NCBI GenBank assembly: GCA_025774935.1
Contig: JALGZK010000005.1
Location: 62,001-126,000 of the forward strand
DNA: 64,000 nt
Origin: a bacterium
GTDB lineage: Bacteria > Joyebacterota > Joyebacteria > Joyebacterales > Joyebacteraceae
Reading direction: 5' to 3'
Shown: one piece after another, positions 50,027-57,943 of the stretch
Numbering within the stretch: position 1 is the stretch's first letter
How the letters are laid out: each line of letters begins with the position of its first letter
Translations under genes and position numbers: made by a program
Notes under the pieces: generated by a model
Database searches by the model: none
What the model saw: only the letters and a program-made list of their open reading frames with translations
Told to the model about the DNA's origin: nothing

Positions 50027-50776
50027 CTAGAGCCGGTCGTAGACGAACCTCGGGATGTAGAACCGGCGCCGGTTCAGCACGGACCCGAGGACCCTCGCTC
50101 CCGCGTCGTCGAGGAGAGCGAGGCCGTGCTGGATCAGCTCGCGCTTCGTGCGGCCGGACCGGATCACGATCACGACGCCGTCGACCCTCCGCGAGAGCTG
50201 GACTCCGTCCGAGAATGGAAGGAGCGGCGGAACGTCTACGACGACGCACCCGAACCTCCTGCGTAGCTCGGCGAGGAGCGCCTCCATCCTGGAGTGTCCG
50301 AGGACGCGCGGCGGTGAAACGACGGGCCTGCCCGCCGTCAGGAGCGTCAGGCGAGGGACGCCCGACTCCTTCAGGCAGTCCGACAGCGGGACGTCCGCGA
50401 GCACGTGGTCCGACAGTCCGGGGTCCCTGGCAGTGCGGAACACGTCGTGGACGGACGGCCGTCTCAGGTTCGCGTCGACCAGAAGCGTTTCGACCTCGCC
50501 CTGAGCGGCGAGCGATGCCGCGAACTCTCGCGCGACGAGGCTGGTTCCCTCGCCCGAGATCGAGGCCGCGAACATCACGCTCCTGGAGTCGCTCTGCGGA
50601 AGCGCGAGGAAGATCTCGGAGGCGAGCATCTGGTACTCCTCGACGTCCTGGAACACAATGCGGCTCGCCGCCGGTCGCGGCATCGAGCGCCGGCCTCCGT
50701 CCCGTTCGACTCCCGGGCCGGCGCGCTTCGCGCGCTCCTGCTTGGCCCTGTCCATCGCTTTCGAGATCTTGCTCAT
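50027..50776 (-). CDS. CpsD/Wzc-like P-loop protein lacking the Walker A lysine
   Basis: The 249-residue protein aligns with the cytoplasmic kinase half of bacterial tyrosine kinases that control Wzy-dependent polymer export. Walker A' LLVDANLRRP (98-107) and Walker B VVVDVPP (178-184) are present, but the P-loop reads SGEGTSL (74-80), so Thr78 replaces the lysine that holds ATP phosphates. The C-terminus has only two tyrosines (Tyr240, Tyr246), not a Tyr-rich cluster. A pseudokinase or regulator is likely. It follows the SPOR-ATPase gene by 27 bp. Confidence 0.82.
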   Translation of the reverse strand: MSKISKAMDRAKQERAKRAGPGVERDGGRRSMPRPAASRIVFQDVEEYQMLASEIFLALPQSDSRSVMFAASISGEGTSLVAREFAASLAAQGEVETLLVDANLRRPSVHDVFRTARDPGLSDHVLADVPLSDCLKESGVPRLTLLTAGRPVVSPPRVLGHSRMEALLAELRRRFGCVVVDVPPLLPFSDGVQLSRRVDGVVIVIRSGRTKRELIQHGLALLDDAGARVLGSVLNRRRFYIPRFVYDRL

Positions 50777-50803
50777 CGTTCCCGCACACCTCTCCCAACG
50801 GAC

Positions 50804-52648
50804 TCAGTTCCTCGTCACCCAGGAGCCGCCGAAGCCGGCCTCATCGAGGACCGCGGTCATCACTCGTGCGTCGTCGAGACTGGGGAAGCCGCCGTCGAGC
50901 ACGACCCTGTACCAGACTCCCTTGTCTCCCAGATCGACTCTCACCACGCCGACTCCGAACCCGGCGTCCAGGAGGTCGGCCGCCTCGGCCCAGCCACCCT
51001 CCTCGGTGGTGACTGACTTCACGACCACCTCGTACGGCCCACCGGGGCCGACGATCGTCCCTCCGCCCGATCCCAGCGGCTGCTCGTCGCCGTTGCCTTC
51101 GCCGGACGGGAGCTCGGCTACCATCGCGCCGGCGTCATCCGGTTCGCCGCCGACCGCGTCCCGAGCGTCGATCCCCGCCTCGTCGATCGACGCCTCCTCA
51201 GCGGTCTCTGCTCCCGGCGCGACAGGCACGGACCCGCCGTCCGAATCGGCCTCCTCGGCAGCTATCCCGGGCTCGACGACGACGTCGAGCAGGCTCGACT
51301 CGCCGTTCGACACGCCCATCTCGCTCTCCGTGAACGTGGACACCGGAGTGCTCCCAGTCGGATCCGGCCACCCGAAGAGCGACGGCTTGAGGATCCGGAG
51401 CGTGAAGACGCCGGCCGCGATGACGACGACGGTCGCCGCCACGAAGGCGGTGCGCCCGCGCCGCCGCGGGGCCGGCTCCTTCCATCCCACCACGTCCCCA
51501 CCCGGCCGCTCGTCTCTCCCGACGGGAGCGACTGCCGGTCCCGCCGGTTCCGAACCCGAGCCGGTCTCCTCGTCCTCGACGAACTGGTCCGGCTCGTCCC
51601 CACTCCCGGCGGCCTCCGGCCCGGGGAGCGACGACTCCGGCGGGGTGTCGGAGAGACCGCTCGCGACGATGGGCGCGTCGGTCGGTGGGACCGGGTCGGG
51701 CACGGCCCCCGTGGCGCCCGAGGGTGCGACGCCCGAGACCGCGGTGCCCGGGGCTGCGACGCCCGAGATCCCGGCGCCCGAGACCGCGGCGCCCGGCGCG
51801 GCCGCGGCGGCTGCCACGACGGCCGACTCCTCCTCGGTGGGAACGAGCCCCTCCATGGTGTCGATCGTCTCGCGCATGAGCCTCCGGCCGATGCGCCGCT
51901 TGTTCTCGGCGTAGCCTGCGAGGAGCGCCCTGTCGCACGCGATGTTGACGACCCTCGGCACGCCCTTGGAGTACTCGTAGACCATGTCGAGCGCCCCGGA
52001 GTCGAAGATCCCCGTCTCGGCTGCGCCGGCCACCGCGAGGCGGTGGGCGATATACTCGCCGGTCTCCGACCGCGAGAGCGGAACGAGGTGGTACCGAATG
52101 CCGATCCTCTGGCGAAGCTGGCGGAGCTCCTTCAGCTCGAGCTTCTCCCTGAGCTCCGGCTGTCCGGCGAGGACGATCTGAATGCTGTTGATGCCCATCG
52201 ACCGGAGGTTCGAGAGGAGCCTCACCTCCTCCAGGACGCCGAGGCCCAGGTTCTGCGCCTCGTCGACGACGAAGACCGCGTTCCTCCCGGCTCTCGTTCG
52301 CTCGTCGAGGAAGTCCGCGATGCGGCGTCTGATCTCGATCTTCGGACCGGTGAGGGGCTCCACGCCGAGCTCGCGGGCTAGCTCCCTGAGGAGGTCCTCC
52401 TCCCCGATCGTCGTGTAGGAGAGCCTGGCCACCTTGGTCGTGACGTCGAGCCCGTCCACGAGCGCGTCGAGCAGCGTCGTCTTCCCCGTGCCGACCTCTC
52501 CGGTCAGCTGCACGAAGCTCTTCCGCTCCTCGACGCCGTACGTCAGGTGGGCGAGCGCCTCACGATGGTGCGCGCTCAGGTAGAGGTACCTGAGGTCGGT
52601 CCCCAGCTCGAACGGCTTCTCAAGCAGGTTGTAGAAGCTGGTGTACAA
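50804..52648 (-). CDS. ExeA-type AAA+ ATPase with transmembrane helix and C-terminal SPOR domain
   Basis: Residues 1-270 form an ExeA/GspA-type ATPase (MYTSFYNLLEKPFEL, Walker A GEVGTGKTT at 50-58, Walker B VFVVDEAQNL). A low-complexity Ala/Gly/Pro/Ser linker (275-395) contains short repeats. A transmembrane helix (400-419) and a periplasmic acidic region follow, ending in a SPOR-like domain (about 545-614; YEVVVKSV, GVWYRVVLDGG). SPOR domains bind glycan strands of peptidoglycan, so the protein could link ATPase activity to the cell wall near the polysaccharide exporter. Similar ATPases accompany exosortase-type EPS loci. TTG at 52648 has GGGAG upstream. Confidence 0.85.
   Translation of the reverse strand: MYTSFYNLLEKPFELGTDLRYLYLSAHHREALAHLTYGVEERKSFVQLTGEVGTGKTTLLDALVDGLDVTTKVARLSYTTIGEEDLLRELARELGVEPLTGPKIEIRRRIADFLDERTRAGRNAVFVVDEAQNLGLGVLEEVRLLSNLRSMGINSIQIVLAGQPELREKLELKELRQLRQRIGIRYHLVPLSRSETGEYIAHRLAVAGAAETGIFDSGALDMVYEYSKGVPRVVNIACDRALLAGYAENKRRIGRRLMRETIDTMEGLVPTEEESAVVAAAAAAPGAAVSGAGISGVAAPGTAVSGVAPSGATGAVPDPVPPTDAPIVASGLSDTPPESSLPGPEAAGSGDEPDQFVEDEETGSGSEPAGPAVAPVGRDERPGGDVVGWKEPAPRRRGRTAFVAATVVVIAAGVFTLRILKPSLFGWPDPTGSTPVSTFTESEMGVSNGESSLLDVVVEPGIAAEEADSDGGSVPVAPGAETAEEASIDEAGIDARDAVGGEPDDAGAMVAELPSGEGNGDEQPLGSGGGTIVGPGGPYEVVVKSVTTEEGGWAEAADLLDAGFGVGVVRVDLGDKGVWYRVVLDGGFPSLDDARVMTAVLDEAGFGGSWVTRN
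51717..51797 (-). repeat. Imperfect short tandem repeats in the ATPase linker
   Basis: Three imperfect copies of a roughly 25-nt GC-rich unit (core GCGCCCGAGACCGCGG on the plus strand) encode the Ala-Pro-Gly-Ala-Val-Ser-Gly repeats in the linker. Copy number may vary between strains by replication slippage. Confidence 0.6.
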
Positions 52649-52690
52649 ACGGCACTCCCTATTCCCCTGGCGACGCGTCCGGCGACGGTC

Positions 52691-54049
52691 TTAGCGACGA
52701 TCCGGGATCGACGCGAGCACCTTCACCCCGAGGTGCTGCTGCACCTCCTCGCGCCGCTCCAGCGAGTGGTCTGTCTTCTCCAGTCCGAAGACCAGCATGA
52801 ACCCGAACAGGATCGTGAAGATCCCGACTACGACCTTCATGTTGACGGGCTGCTCCATCGGCCTCGCGGGCACCTGCGCGCGCGACACGATGCCGACGTT
52901 CAGGAGGTTCGGATCCGTCGCGGCCGTGATGCGGAACTGCTCCCGCCTGTCCATCACGATGGCGTACAGGTCCGCGCGGATCGAGAGTTCGTGCTCGAGC
53001 ATGCGGATGATCAGCTGCTCCTCCGAAATCTCCGGATCTCGGGAACGGAGCTGGTCGAGCGTGTTCTCGATCGCGCGCTCCTCCGCCTCCCACCCCGCAA
53101 GCTCCATCCGCTGCCTCTCGACGGCCTCCACCACCTCTCGGCGGAGGACCCGCTCGAGCTCCGTTACCTCCCGTTCCAGCCGCTCGATCTCCGGGTGTCC
53201 CGGCGCGTAGCGCGCACGCGAGTCCCCGAGCTCGTTCATCAGGCCGACCAGCTGTATCTTGGCTTCCCGGACCGTCGACATCTCGTAGATGTCGGCCGTC
53301 GGCACCTCCGACACGCCCGCGTCGGACGCGAGCCAGGCCTCCACAAGAGCCAGCTGACCGCGCCGCGTCTCGATGTTCGACTGGACGGTCAGGAGCTGGT
53401 TGTTGAAGCGGTCCGAGAGCCCCATGTGCTGGTGCGCGAGGACGTCCTGCAGGAGCTGTCCGCGGTCGCCGCCGAACTCGGCGATCTGCATTGCGATCGA
53501 GTCCCTCGCCGCCCGGAGCCGGTGGGCCTGCCCGTCGAGATACGTCACTGCCTCGACGTTCAGTGCGACGTTCTTGCGGATCTCGAGATACGCGTCGAGG
53601 GACGTGTTGACCACGAGCGCGGACATCTCCGCGTCCTTGTCCCGGTAGCTGATGTCGATGATGTCGGACTCCGGCAGAGCCTTCGCCTGGATCCTTCGCT
53701 CGAGCGAGTGGATCGCGAGCGAGCGGTCGCCCTCCCCGGCGAGTCCGAGGCGGTCGACGACGAGCTCCGCGACCGCCGAGCTCATGATGATCTGGAGCTC
53801 CGAGTTCACGACCTCGGATCGTCTCAGGACGGCGCGCGACTCGGTGGGCATGGCGTAGGCCTGTGCGACTCTCTTGATGAGCACCCTCGCCTTCGCCTGG
53901 TAGGTCGGGACGACGGTCATCGTACCGTACACGACGATCACGAGACCGACGACAAGGAGCGTGATGAGCACCGTCTTCCGCTTGAAGACCACGTACGCGA
54001 TGTCCCGAAGGAGCATCGGCTCAGGTGCGTATCCACGCTTCTCTGCCAC
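52691..54049 (-). CDS. Wzz/GumC-type chain-length determinant protein
   Basis: Two transmembrane helices (about 25-47 and 408-428) flank a long periplasmic coiled coil (170-370), the layout of polysaccharide co-polymerases. The proline-containing segment PARPMEQPVNMKVVVGI before the second helix is the classical Wzz signature. There is no fused kinase domain; the CpsD-like protein two genes on would be its partner. GTG at 54049 follows AAGGAAGG. The 452-residue length suits the GumC/Wzz class. Confidence 0.88.
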   Translation of the reverse strand: MAEKRGYAPEPMLLRDIAYVVFKRKTVLITLLVVGLVIVVYGTMTVVPTYQAKARVLIKRVAQAYAMPTESRAVLRRSEVVNSELQIIMSSAVAELVVDRLGLAGEGDRSLAIHSLERRIQAKALPESDIIDISYRDKDAEMSALVVNTSLDAYLEIRKNVALNVEAVTYLDGQAHRLRAARDSIAMQIAEFGGDRGQLLQDVLAHQHMGLSDRFNNQLLTVQSNIETRRGQLALVEAWLASDAGVSEVPTADIYEMSTVREAKIQLVGLMNELGDSRARYAPGHPEIERLEREVTELERVLRREVVEAVERQRMELAGWEAEERAIENTLDQLRSRDPEISEEQLIIRMLEHELSIRADLYAIVMDRREQFRITAATDPNLLNVGIVSRAQVPARPMEQPVNMKVVVGIFTILFGFMLVFGLEKTDHSLERREEVQQHLGVKVLASIPDRR

Positions 54050-54083
54050 GTTCGAGTCCTTCCTTCTCAGCCCACGGGCCGCC

Positions 54084-54842
54084 CTACTGCCACCACCACT
54101 TGATGCCGTCCGCCCTGAGAGCGATCTCGTACCCGTACAGCCAGAACTGCATCACAGGCAGCGTCTGATCGAAGAAGAGGTAGACGAACTCGTCGACCTT
54201 CCCGATGAACGACTTCGGCACGTAGACGACGTCGTTCCGGACGACCGACATGTCGCTCGAGAAGTCACTGCCGGTGAAGATGTCATCCATGTTGACCCTG
54301 AACGCCGTCGGCTCCTCCACGCCCACGGTCCGCACGAGCATGACGCTGCTCGGCTTCCCGCTCGACAGGAGTCCGCCCGCCTGGGAGAGGGCGCCCGTCA
54401 CCGTCATCCCGGCGTCCAGTTCGAACCTCCCCGGGTGCTTGACCTCGCCGATGACGTACACCCACTGCTTCGCGATCGAGCGGATGGCGACCGACGCCGT
54501 CGGGTCGAGGAGGTACTCGCCCATGTACTCCTCGATCTCCGCGCCGAGCTCGGTGACCGTCTTGCCCGAGGCGACGATCTCGCCGCTCATCGGGAGGGTC
54601 ACTGTGCCGCTCGGCGTAATCGGCGCGTCGTAGCTCAGTGCGTCGTCGGTCAGGAACACGACGCGCAGCTCGTCGCCGATCTGGAGTCTGTAGACCGGCG
54701 GCTTGAGCGCGACCGGCTCCTGCACGGGCTCGAATACGTCCGTCTCCGGAACGTCGCCGCCCGTCGAGGCGCAGCCACCCGCGACGAGGCAGACAGCCAC
54801 CCCGACAAGAACGAGTCTCGCCCTCGCCGTCATCGGTGCCAT
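54084..54842 (-). CDS. Outer-membrane polysaccharide export lipoprotein, Wza-like
   Basis: From ATG 54842 (GGGGG about 9 nt upstream) the 252-residue protein has a lipoprotein signal with lipobox LVAGGC at Cys24. The Poly_export domain follows (PPVYRLQIGDELRVVF, about 45-120), then a SLBB domain (WVYVIGEVKHPGRFELD). The C-terminal helix region resembles the Wza membrane-spanning helix and ends in the aromatic WWWQ. It forms the outer-membrane exit channel. It is the first gene of the exopolysaccharide operon behind a sigma-54 promoter. Confidence 0.87.
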   Translation of the reverse strand: MAPMTARARLVLVGVAVCLVAGGCASTGGDVPETDVFEPVQEPVALKPPVYRLQIGDELRVVFLTDDALSYDAPITPSGTVTLPMSGEIVASGKTVTELGAEIEEYMGEYLLDPTASVAIRSIAKQWVYVIGEVKHPGRFELDAGMTVTGALSQAGGLLSSGKPSSVMLVRTVGVEEPTAFRVNMDDIFTGSDFSSDMSVVRNDVVYVPKSFIGKVDEFVYLFFDQTLPVMQFWLYGYEIALRADGIKWWWQ

Positions 54843-54915
54843 GCTGGAAGTCCCCCTATCGTGCACCCCGGCGCCTCCCCGCCGTCCGCGGGGCGCGCCT
54901 CGAAGCCGTTCTAAA

Positions 54916-54930
54916 GCATAACTCGTGCCA
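54916..54930 (-). promoter_or_regulatory. Sigma-54 (-24/-12) promoter of the exopolysaccharide operon
   Basis: TGGCAC (54925-54930, minus strand), five bases, then ATGC (54916-54919): one mismatch to TGGCAC-N5-TTGC, with the essential GG and GC at the required spacing. The predicted start is near 54905, about 63 nt before wza. The rest of the gap to 55069 shows no other clear site. Confidence 0.68.
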
Positions 54931-55069
54931 CAGTTACGGCGTCTGAGGGCCGTCTCGAGGGCGCGGAAGGCCCCCGGAGCCCCCTGAGCGGGCATTCAGC
55001 CCTGACGGGGTCCCCAGGAGGTCTCGCGACCGTCCGCTTGGCTTCTCGAAACTTGCGAAACGCGGTTCG

Positions 55070-56683
55070 TCAGGGCCCCCCGACGGTCGCGGGCGGCTCG
55101 TCCGGGCCGTCCCCGGCGCGGTCCGTCAACCGGTACAGGACGACGCGGACCCCGTCGAAGCTCGTCTCGTCGACTCTCGCGAAGTGCTCGTCAAGGTAAG
55201 CGGGAACGCGGCGCGAGGGATCTGCGTGCCAGAGCCTCGAGTCCAGGAACCACAGCCGCCCGTGCCCCTCGATCGCGGCCTCGATCCGCTCCGAGACCTC
55301 CTCGTCGCTCGCTGCCTGTCCCGGGTAGATGATGAAGAGCCGGGCGTCTCCCCGGAAGTAGAAGTCGAACACGTCACCGACGACAGGCGCCAGCACGAGG
55401 TCCCGCGGCCGCTCCTGTTCCTCGACGTACCGGACGGCTCCCCGGACGTCTTCCCTTCGGTAGTCGCCGCGGTAGTAGTAGTTCGCAAGCGATACTACAC
55501 AGAATAAGGCGATGAACCCGCAAAGCAAAGCCGACCCGACCCGCCGCAGTGTCGCGATCCCGGCTGCGGCAAGGACTACGAGGACCGGCAGCATCACCGA
55601 GACGTACCGCGGGTTGAAGGGCTTGATGTTCAGGATCGCGAGAGCGGCCGCGCCCGCGAGTGGCACCACGACGATGGCCAGCACGAGCGCCAGCGCCCTC
55701 CGCGAGAGCAGCAGCCGCTTGAGACCGAGGAGCCACGCGGCGGCCATGAGAAGCACCGCCGGGGCGACGAGCGCGGCGTGGCGCATGTATGCGCGCGCCG
55801 GCGAGCCCGTGTGAAGCTCGCGGAGGCTCGGTCCGAACGTGCTGCCGTAGGCCATCGTGACGAACGAGTAAGGTATGGCCGCGGGCGTGAACGTCGTCTC
55901 CCCTCGCAGCAGCTCTTCATCGTCGGCCTGCGACGGCACGACCACCCGCTCGGAGACGCTGTCGACCCGAGCCCACCGGAGGAGCCCCAGGGCGGAGGGG
56001 ATGAGAAGCACGACGACCGCGGCGTACGCCGCGAGCCACTTGCCGAGGAGGCGGCGGTCCGAGAACGCCCGTCCGGCCGCGAACACGTTGTGCGCAACGA
56101 TGAGGAAGCCCGTGGCGAAGTTCGACAGGATCCCGAGGACGACGGTCACGACGTAGAGTGTCCAGCCGCGTCCGTTCTTCTCCACGATGCGCCAGACGAC
56201 GAGCGTCGAGACGGCCGAGAAGAACATCACGAACGAGTAATTCCTGAGCTCCTGCGAGTACCAGACCGAGAACGGCGAGATCGCAATGAGGAGCGCGGCG
56301 ATGAGCCCCGTCGTCCTGTCGACGAGCTCTTTGCCGAGGAGATAGGTCACCGGGATGAGTGCGACCCCGGCGACCGCCGACATGGACCTGAGGGCCACCT
56401 CGCCTGTCGAGACTCGCCCGACCAGGTTCACGAGGGTCGCGTGGAGCGGGCCCTGTATGTTCCAGAAGATCTCCGGGAAGCTCAGGCTCTCCCCAAGATC
56501 TGCCGCGTGGATGGTGAGGAGCTCGTCGATCCAGAAGCTCTGATACCCGAGGCGGTAGAAGCGGAGCACGGCGCCCACGGCGATGATGGCGAGGAGGACC
56601 CACGGGAAGCCGGTCCCCCGAGGTGCGACGGGCGCGGCCTGGCGGCCGCTCGGCTCGTGTGTAGCTGTCAATTCCTGACCCAC
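55070..56683 (-). CDS. GT39/ArnT-like membrane glycosyltransferase
   Basis: The 537-residue protein has about ten transmembrane segments and the GT-C hallmark Asp-Glu in the first periplasmic loop (YQSFWIDELLTIHAA, about 48-62). Relatives transfer sugars from polyprenyl phosphate to proteins or lipid A. A periplasmic C-terminal domain (about 430-537) follows. The GTG start has GGAG 8 nt upstream. It has its own promoter, between the initiating sugar transferase and the exopolysaccharide operon. Protein O-glycosylation and lipid A modification are both possible. Confidence 0.83.
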   Translation of the reverse strand: MGQELTATHEPSGRQAAPVAPRGTGFPWVLLAIIAVGAVLRFYRLGYQSFWIDELLTIHAADLGESLSFPEIFWNIQGPLHATLVNLVGRVSTGEVALRSMSAVAGVALIPVTYLLGKELVDRTTGLIAALLIAISPFSVWYSQELRNYSFVMFFSAVSTLVVWRIVEKNGRGWTLYVVTVVLGILSNFATGFLIVAHNVFAAGRAFSDRRLLGKWLAAYAAVVVLLIPSALGLLRWARVDSVSERVVVPSQADDEELLRGETTFTPAAIPYSFVTMAYGSTFGPSLRELHTGSPARAYMRHAALVAPAVLLMAAAWLLGLKRLLLSRRALALVLAIVVVPLAGAAALAILNIKPFNPRYVSVMLPVLVVLAAAGIATLRRVGSALLCGFIALFCVVSLANYYYRGDYRREDVRGAVRYVEEQERPRDLVLAPVVGDVFDFYFRGDARLFIIYPGQAASDEEVSERIEAAIEGHGRLWFLDSRLWHADPSRRVPAYLDEHFARVDETSFDGVRVVLYRLTDRAGDGPDEPPATVGGP

Positions 56684-56742
56684 CGCTCGTGCTCCGACCG
56701 GATTCCTCGCAATCCCGCGTGAACGGCCTACATACGCCTGCC

Positions 56743-56771
56743 AGACTAGTGAAACCCCATCCGGCTGTCAA
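56743..56771 (-). promoter_or_regulatory. Sigma-70 promoter for the GT39 gene
   Basis: TTGACA (56766-56771) and TAGTCT (56743-56748) with a 17-nt spacer, located just after the terminator of the sugar transferase gene. The predicted start near 56736 gives a leader of about 53 nt. Confidence 0.58.
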
Positions 56772-56793
56772 ACGAAACGACCGAGGGAGAACG

Positions 56794-56854
56794 TGAAAAT
56801 CCGGCAGCGTGCAGTGTGAGTGAGGGTTCGTTACTGCGCACCCGCTGCCGGATT
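56794..56854 (-). terminator. Large terminator after the sugar transferase gene
   Basis: A perfect 12-bp stem (56798-56809 with 56843-56854) encloses a 33-nt loop that can itself form a 5-bp GCAGT/ACTGC stem. TTTTC follows on the minus strand. It lies 55 nt past the stop codon and isolates the transferase gene from GT39. Confidence 0.65.
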
Positions 56855-56908
56855 CACAGGGCTTCGGTTTCGGTTGAGCCGCAGTCGCGGCCCTCAAGAG
56901 CACTTGAG

Positions 56909-57601
56909 CTAGTAGGCCCCCTTCCGGAGAACCACCGCCGGTAGCGTTCTGGCAAGGATCTTGACGTCGAGCGCGAGCGACTGCTTGCGGATGTACTCGA
57001 GATCGAGCCGAACCCACTCCGTGAAGCCGATGTGGTTCCTGCCGCTCACCTGCCACAGGCAGGTGATCCCAGGACAGACCGAGAGCCTCTCCCGCTGCCA
57101 CGACTCGTAGTTCGCGACCTCCGCGGGAAGCGGAGGACGCGGTCCGACCAGGCTCATCTCGCCTCGGAGGACGTTCACGAGCTGCGGGAGCTCATCGAGG
57201 CTGGTGCGTCTGAGGAACCTGCCGAGCTTCGTGATGCGCGGGTCCTCGCCGATCTTGAAGACCGGACCCTCCAGCTCGTTCAGATGCATCAGACTGTCCT
57301 TCAGGTCCTCGGCGTTCTCGATCATCGAGCGGAACTTGTAGAACCAGAATTCGTTCCCGTCCTTCCCGACCCGGCGCTGCTTGAACATCACCGGACCGGG
57401 CGAGTCGAGCTTGACGAGTACCGAGAGGAGAAGGAAGGCAGGTGAGAGAGCAACAAGACCGAACGCACTCGCCGCGGCATCGAAGGGTCGCTTCAGCCAG
57501 CGTCTGTAGGTTTCGCCTCGCAGGATCCCCTCCCGCTCCGCGGACGTGGCGGCGATCTCTTCGATCGTCCCGTATCCGAATCTCTCGTCGACGAAGTACA
57601 A
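56909..57601 (-). CDS. Undecaprenyl-phosphate sugar-1-phosphate transferase (WbaP/PssY type)
   Basis: This enzyme starts polysaccharide assembly by moving a sugar-1-phosphate from a UDP-sugar to undecaprenyl phosphate. The 230 residues are the minimal form: a cytoplasmic lead (1-38), one re-entrant membrane helix (42-65) and the catalytic domain with [31 protein letters not shown] (in parts), the Asp-Glu pair in TSLDELPQL and [10 protein letters not shown]. The start is TTG at 57601; an in-frame stop lies three codons upstream, so no longer form is possible. It has its own promoter, leader and flanking terminators, unlike the polymer genes. Confidence 0.9.
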   Translation of the reverse strand: MYFVDERFGYGTIEEIAATSAEREGILRGETYRRWLKRPFDAAASAFGLVALSPAFLLLSVLVKLDSPGPVMFKQRRVGKDGNEFWFYKFRSMIENAEDLKDSLMHLNELEGPVFKIGEDPRITKLGRFLRRTSLDELPQLVNVLRGEMSLVGPRPPLPAEVANYESWQRERLSVCPGITCLWQVSGRNHIGFTEWVRLDLEYIRKQSLALDVKILARTLPAVVLRKGAY

Positions 57602-57633
57602 GCCTCGTCACCCCGCTCTGCCGCCGGGCCCAC

Positions 57634-57671
57634 ACAAAAACAGCCGGGCTCGGCCTCAGGCCGCACCCGGC
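57634..57671 (-). terminator. Intrinsic terminator in the leader of the sugar transferase
   Basis: A two-part stem (57643-57648 with 57666-57671, and 57651-57655 with 57659-57663) is followed on the minus strand by TGTTTTTGTG (57633-57642). It ends 33 nt before the TTG start, after the promoter, so transcripts must read through it to express the gene. Confidence 0.72.
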
Positions 57672-57862
57672 ACCTCCCGTCCGCACCTGTTCTCCGCCAA
57701 GGGTGGGCCTGAATTCACAGCAATTGCTGAGCATACCGGTGCGTCCGGATGCGTCAGCGCACGCCATGTCAAGGCACTCTAGGAATCGAAGTCAACCCTT
57801 AGCAATGGGGCTATGCGAGTCCTTTCGGTGCGGATTCACGCTGTCTGGTCACTCACAGGGTT
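57672..57862 (-). promoter_or_regulatory. Structured leader RNA upstream of the sugar transferase, possible riboswitch or attenuated sRNA
   Basis: About 190 nt separate the predicted transcript start from the terminator, with no convincing reading frame. The RNA can form an outer stem AACCCT/AGGGTT (57857-57862 with about 57792-57797) enclosing TGTGAGT/ACTCGCA and a GAAA-containing loop, then a CAGCAATTGCTG palindrome (57718-57729) and CCGG/CCGG stems. A loose likeness to the c-di-GMP-I (GEMM) element is seen (ACCGAAAGGAC, CGCATAGCC), but conserved positions differ and I do not claim it. The 342-nt gap 57602-57943 holds only this leader, its promoter and its terminator. Confidence 0.5.
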
Positions 57863-57868
57863 AATCGT

Positions 57869-57897
57869 ATTGTATCACAAGCTTTCGCTCGTGTCAA
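57869..57897 (-). promoter_or_regulatory. Near-consensus sigma-70 promoter of the sugar transferase leader
   Basis: TTGACA (57892-57897) with a 17-nt spacer to TACAAT (57869-57874) on the minus strand. This is the strongest sigma-70 site in the window, in a locally AT-richer stretch just after the stop of the upstream gene. The predicted start is near 57862. Confidence 0.8.
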
Positions 57898-57943
57898 CAA
57901 TCGATGCGAGTCGCATCCCCCGGCCGCGGGCTTGCGAGGCCCC

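Noticed and set aside
54843-54995. Longer wza reading from 54995
   Set aside because: It would bury the lipoprotein signal 52 residues in and starts upstream of the sigma-54 promoter; the ATG at 54842 puts the lipobox in the right place.
57672-57862. A definite c-di-GMP-I riboswitch call
   Set aside because: GAAA loop and CGCATAGCC segments recall GEMM, but the conserved GGGACGCAAAGCC and tetraloop-receptor parts are not matched, so only a structured leader is claimed.
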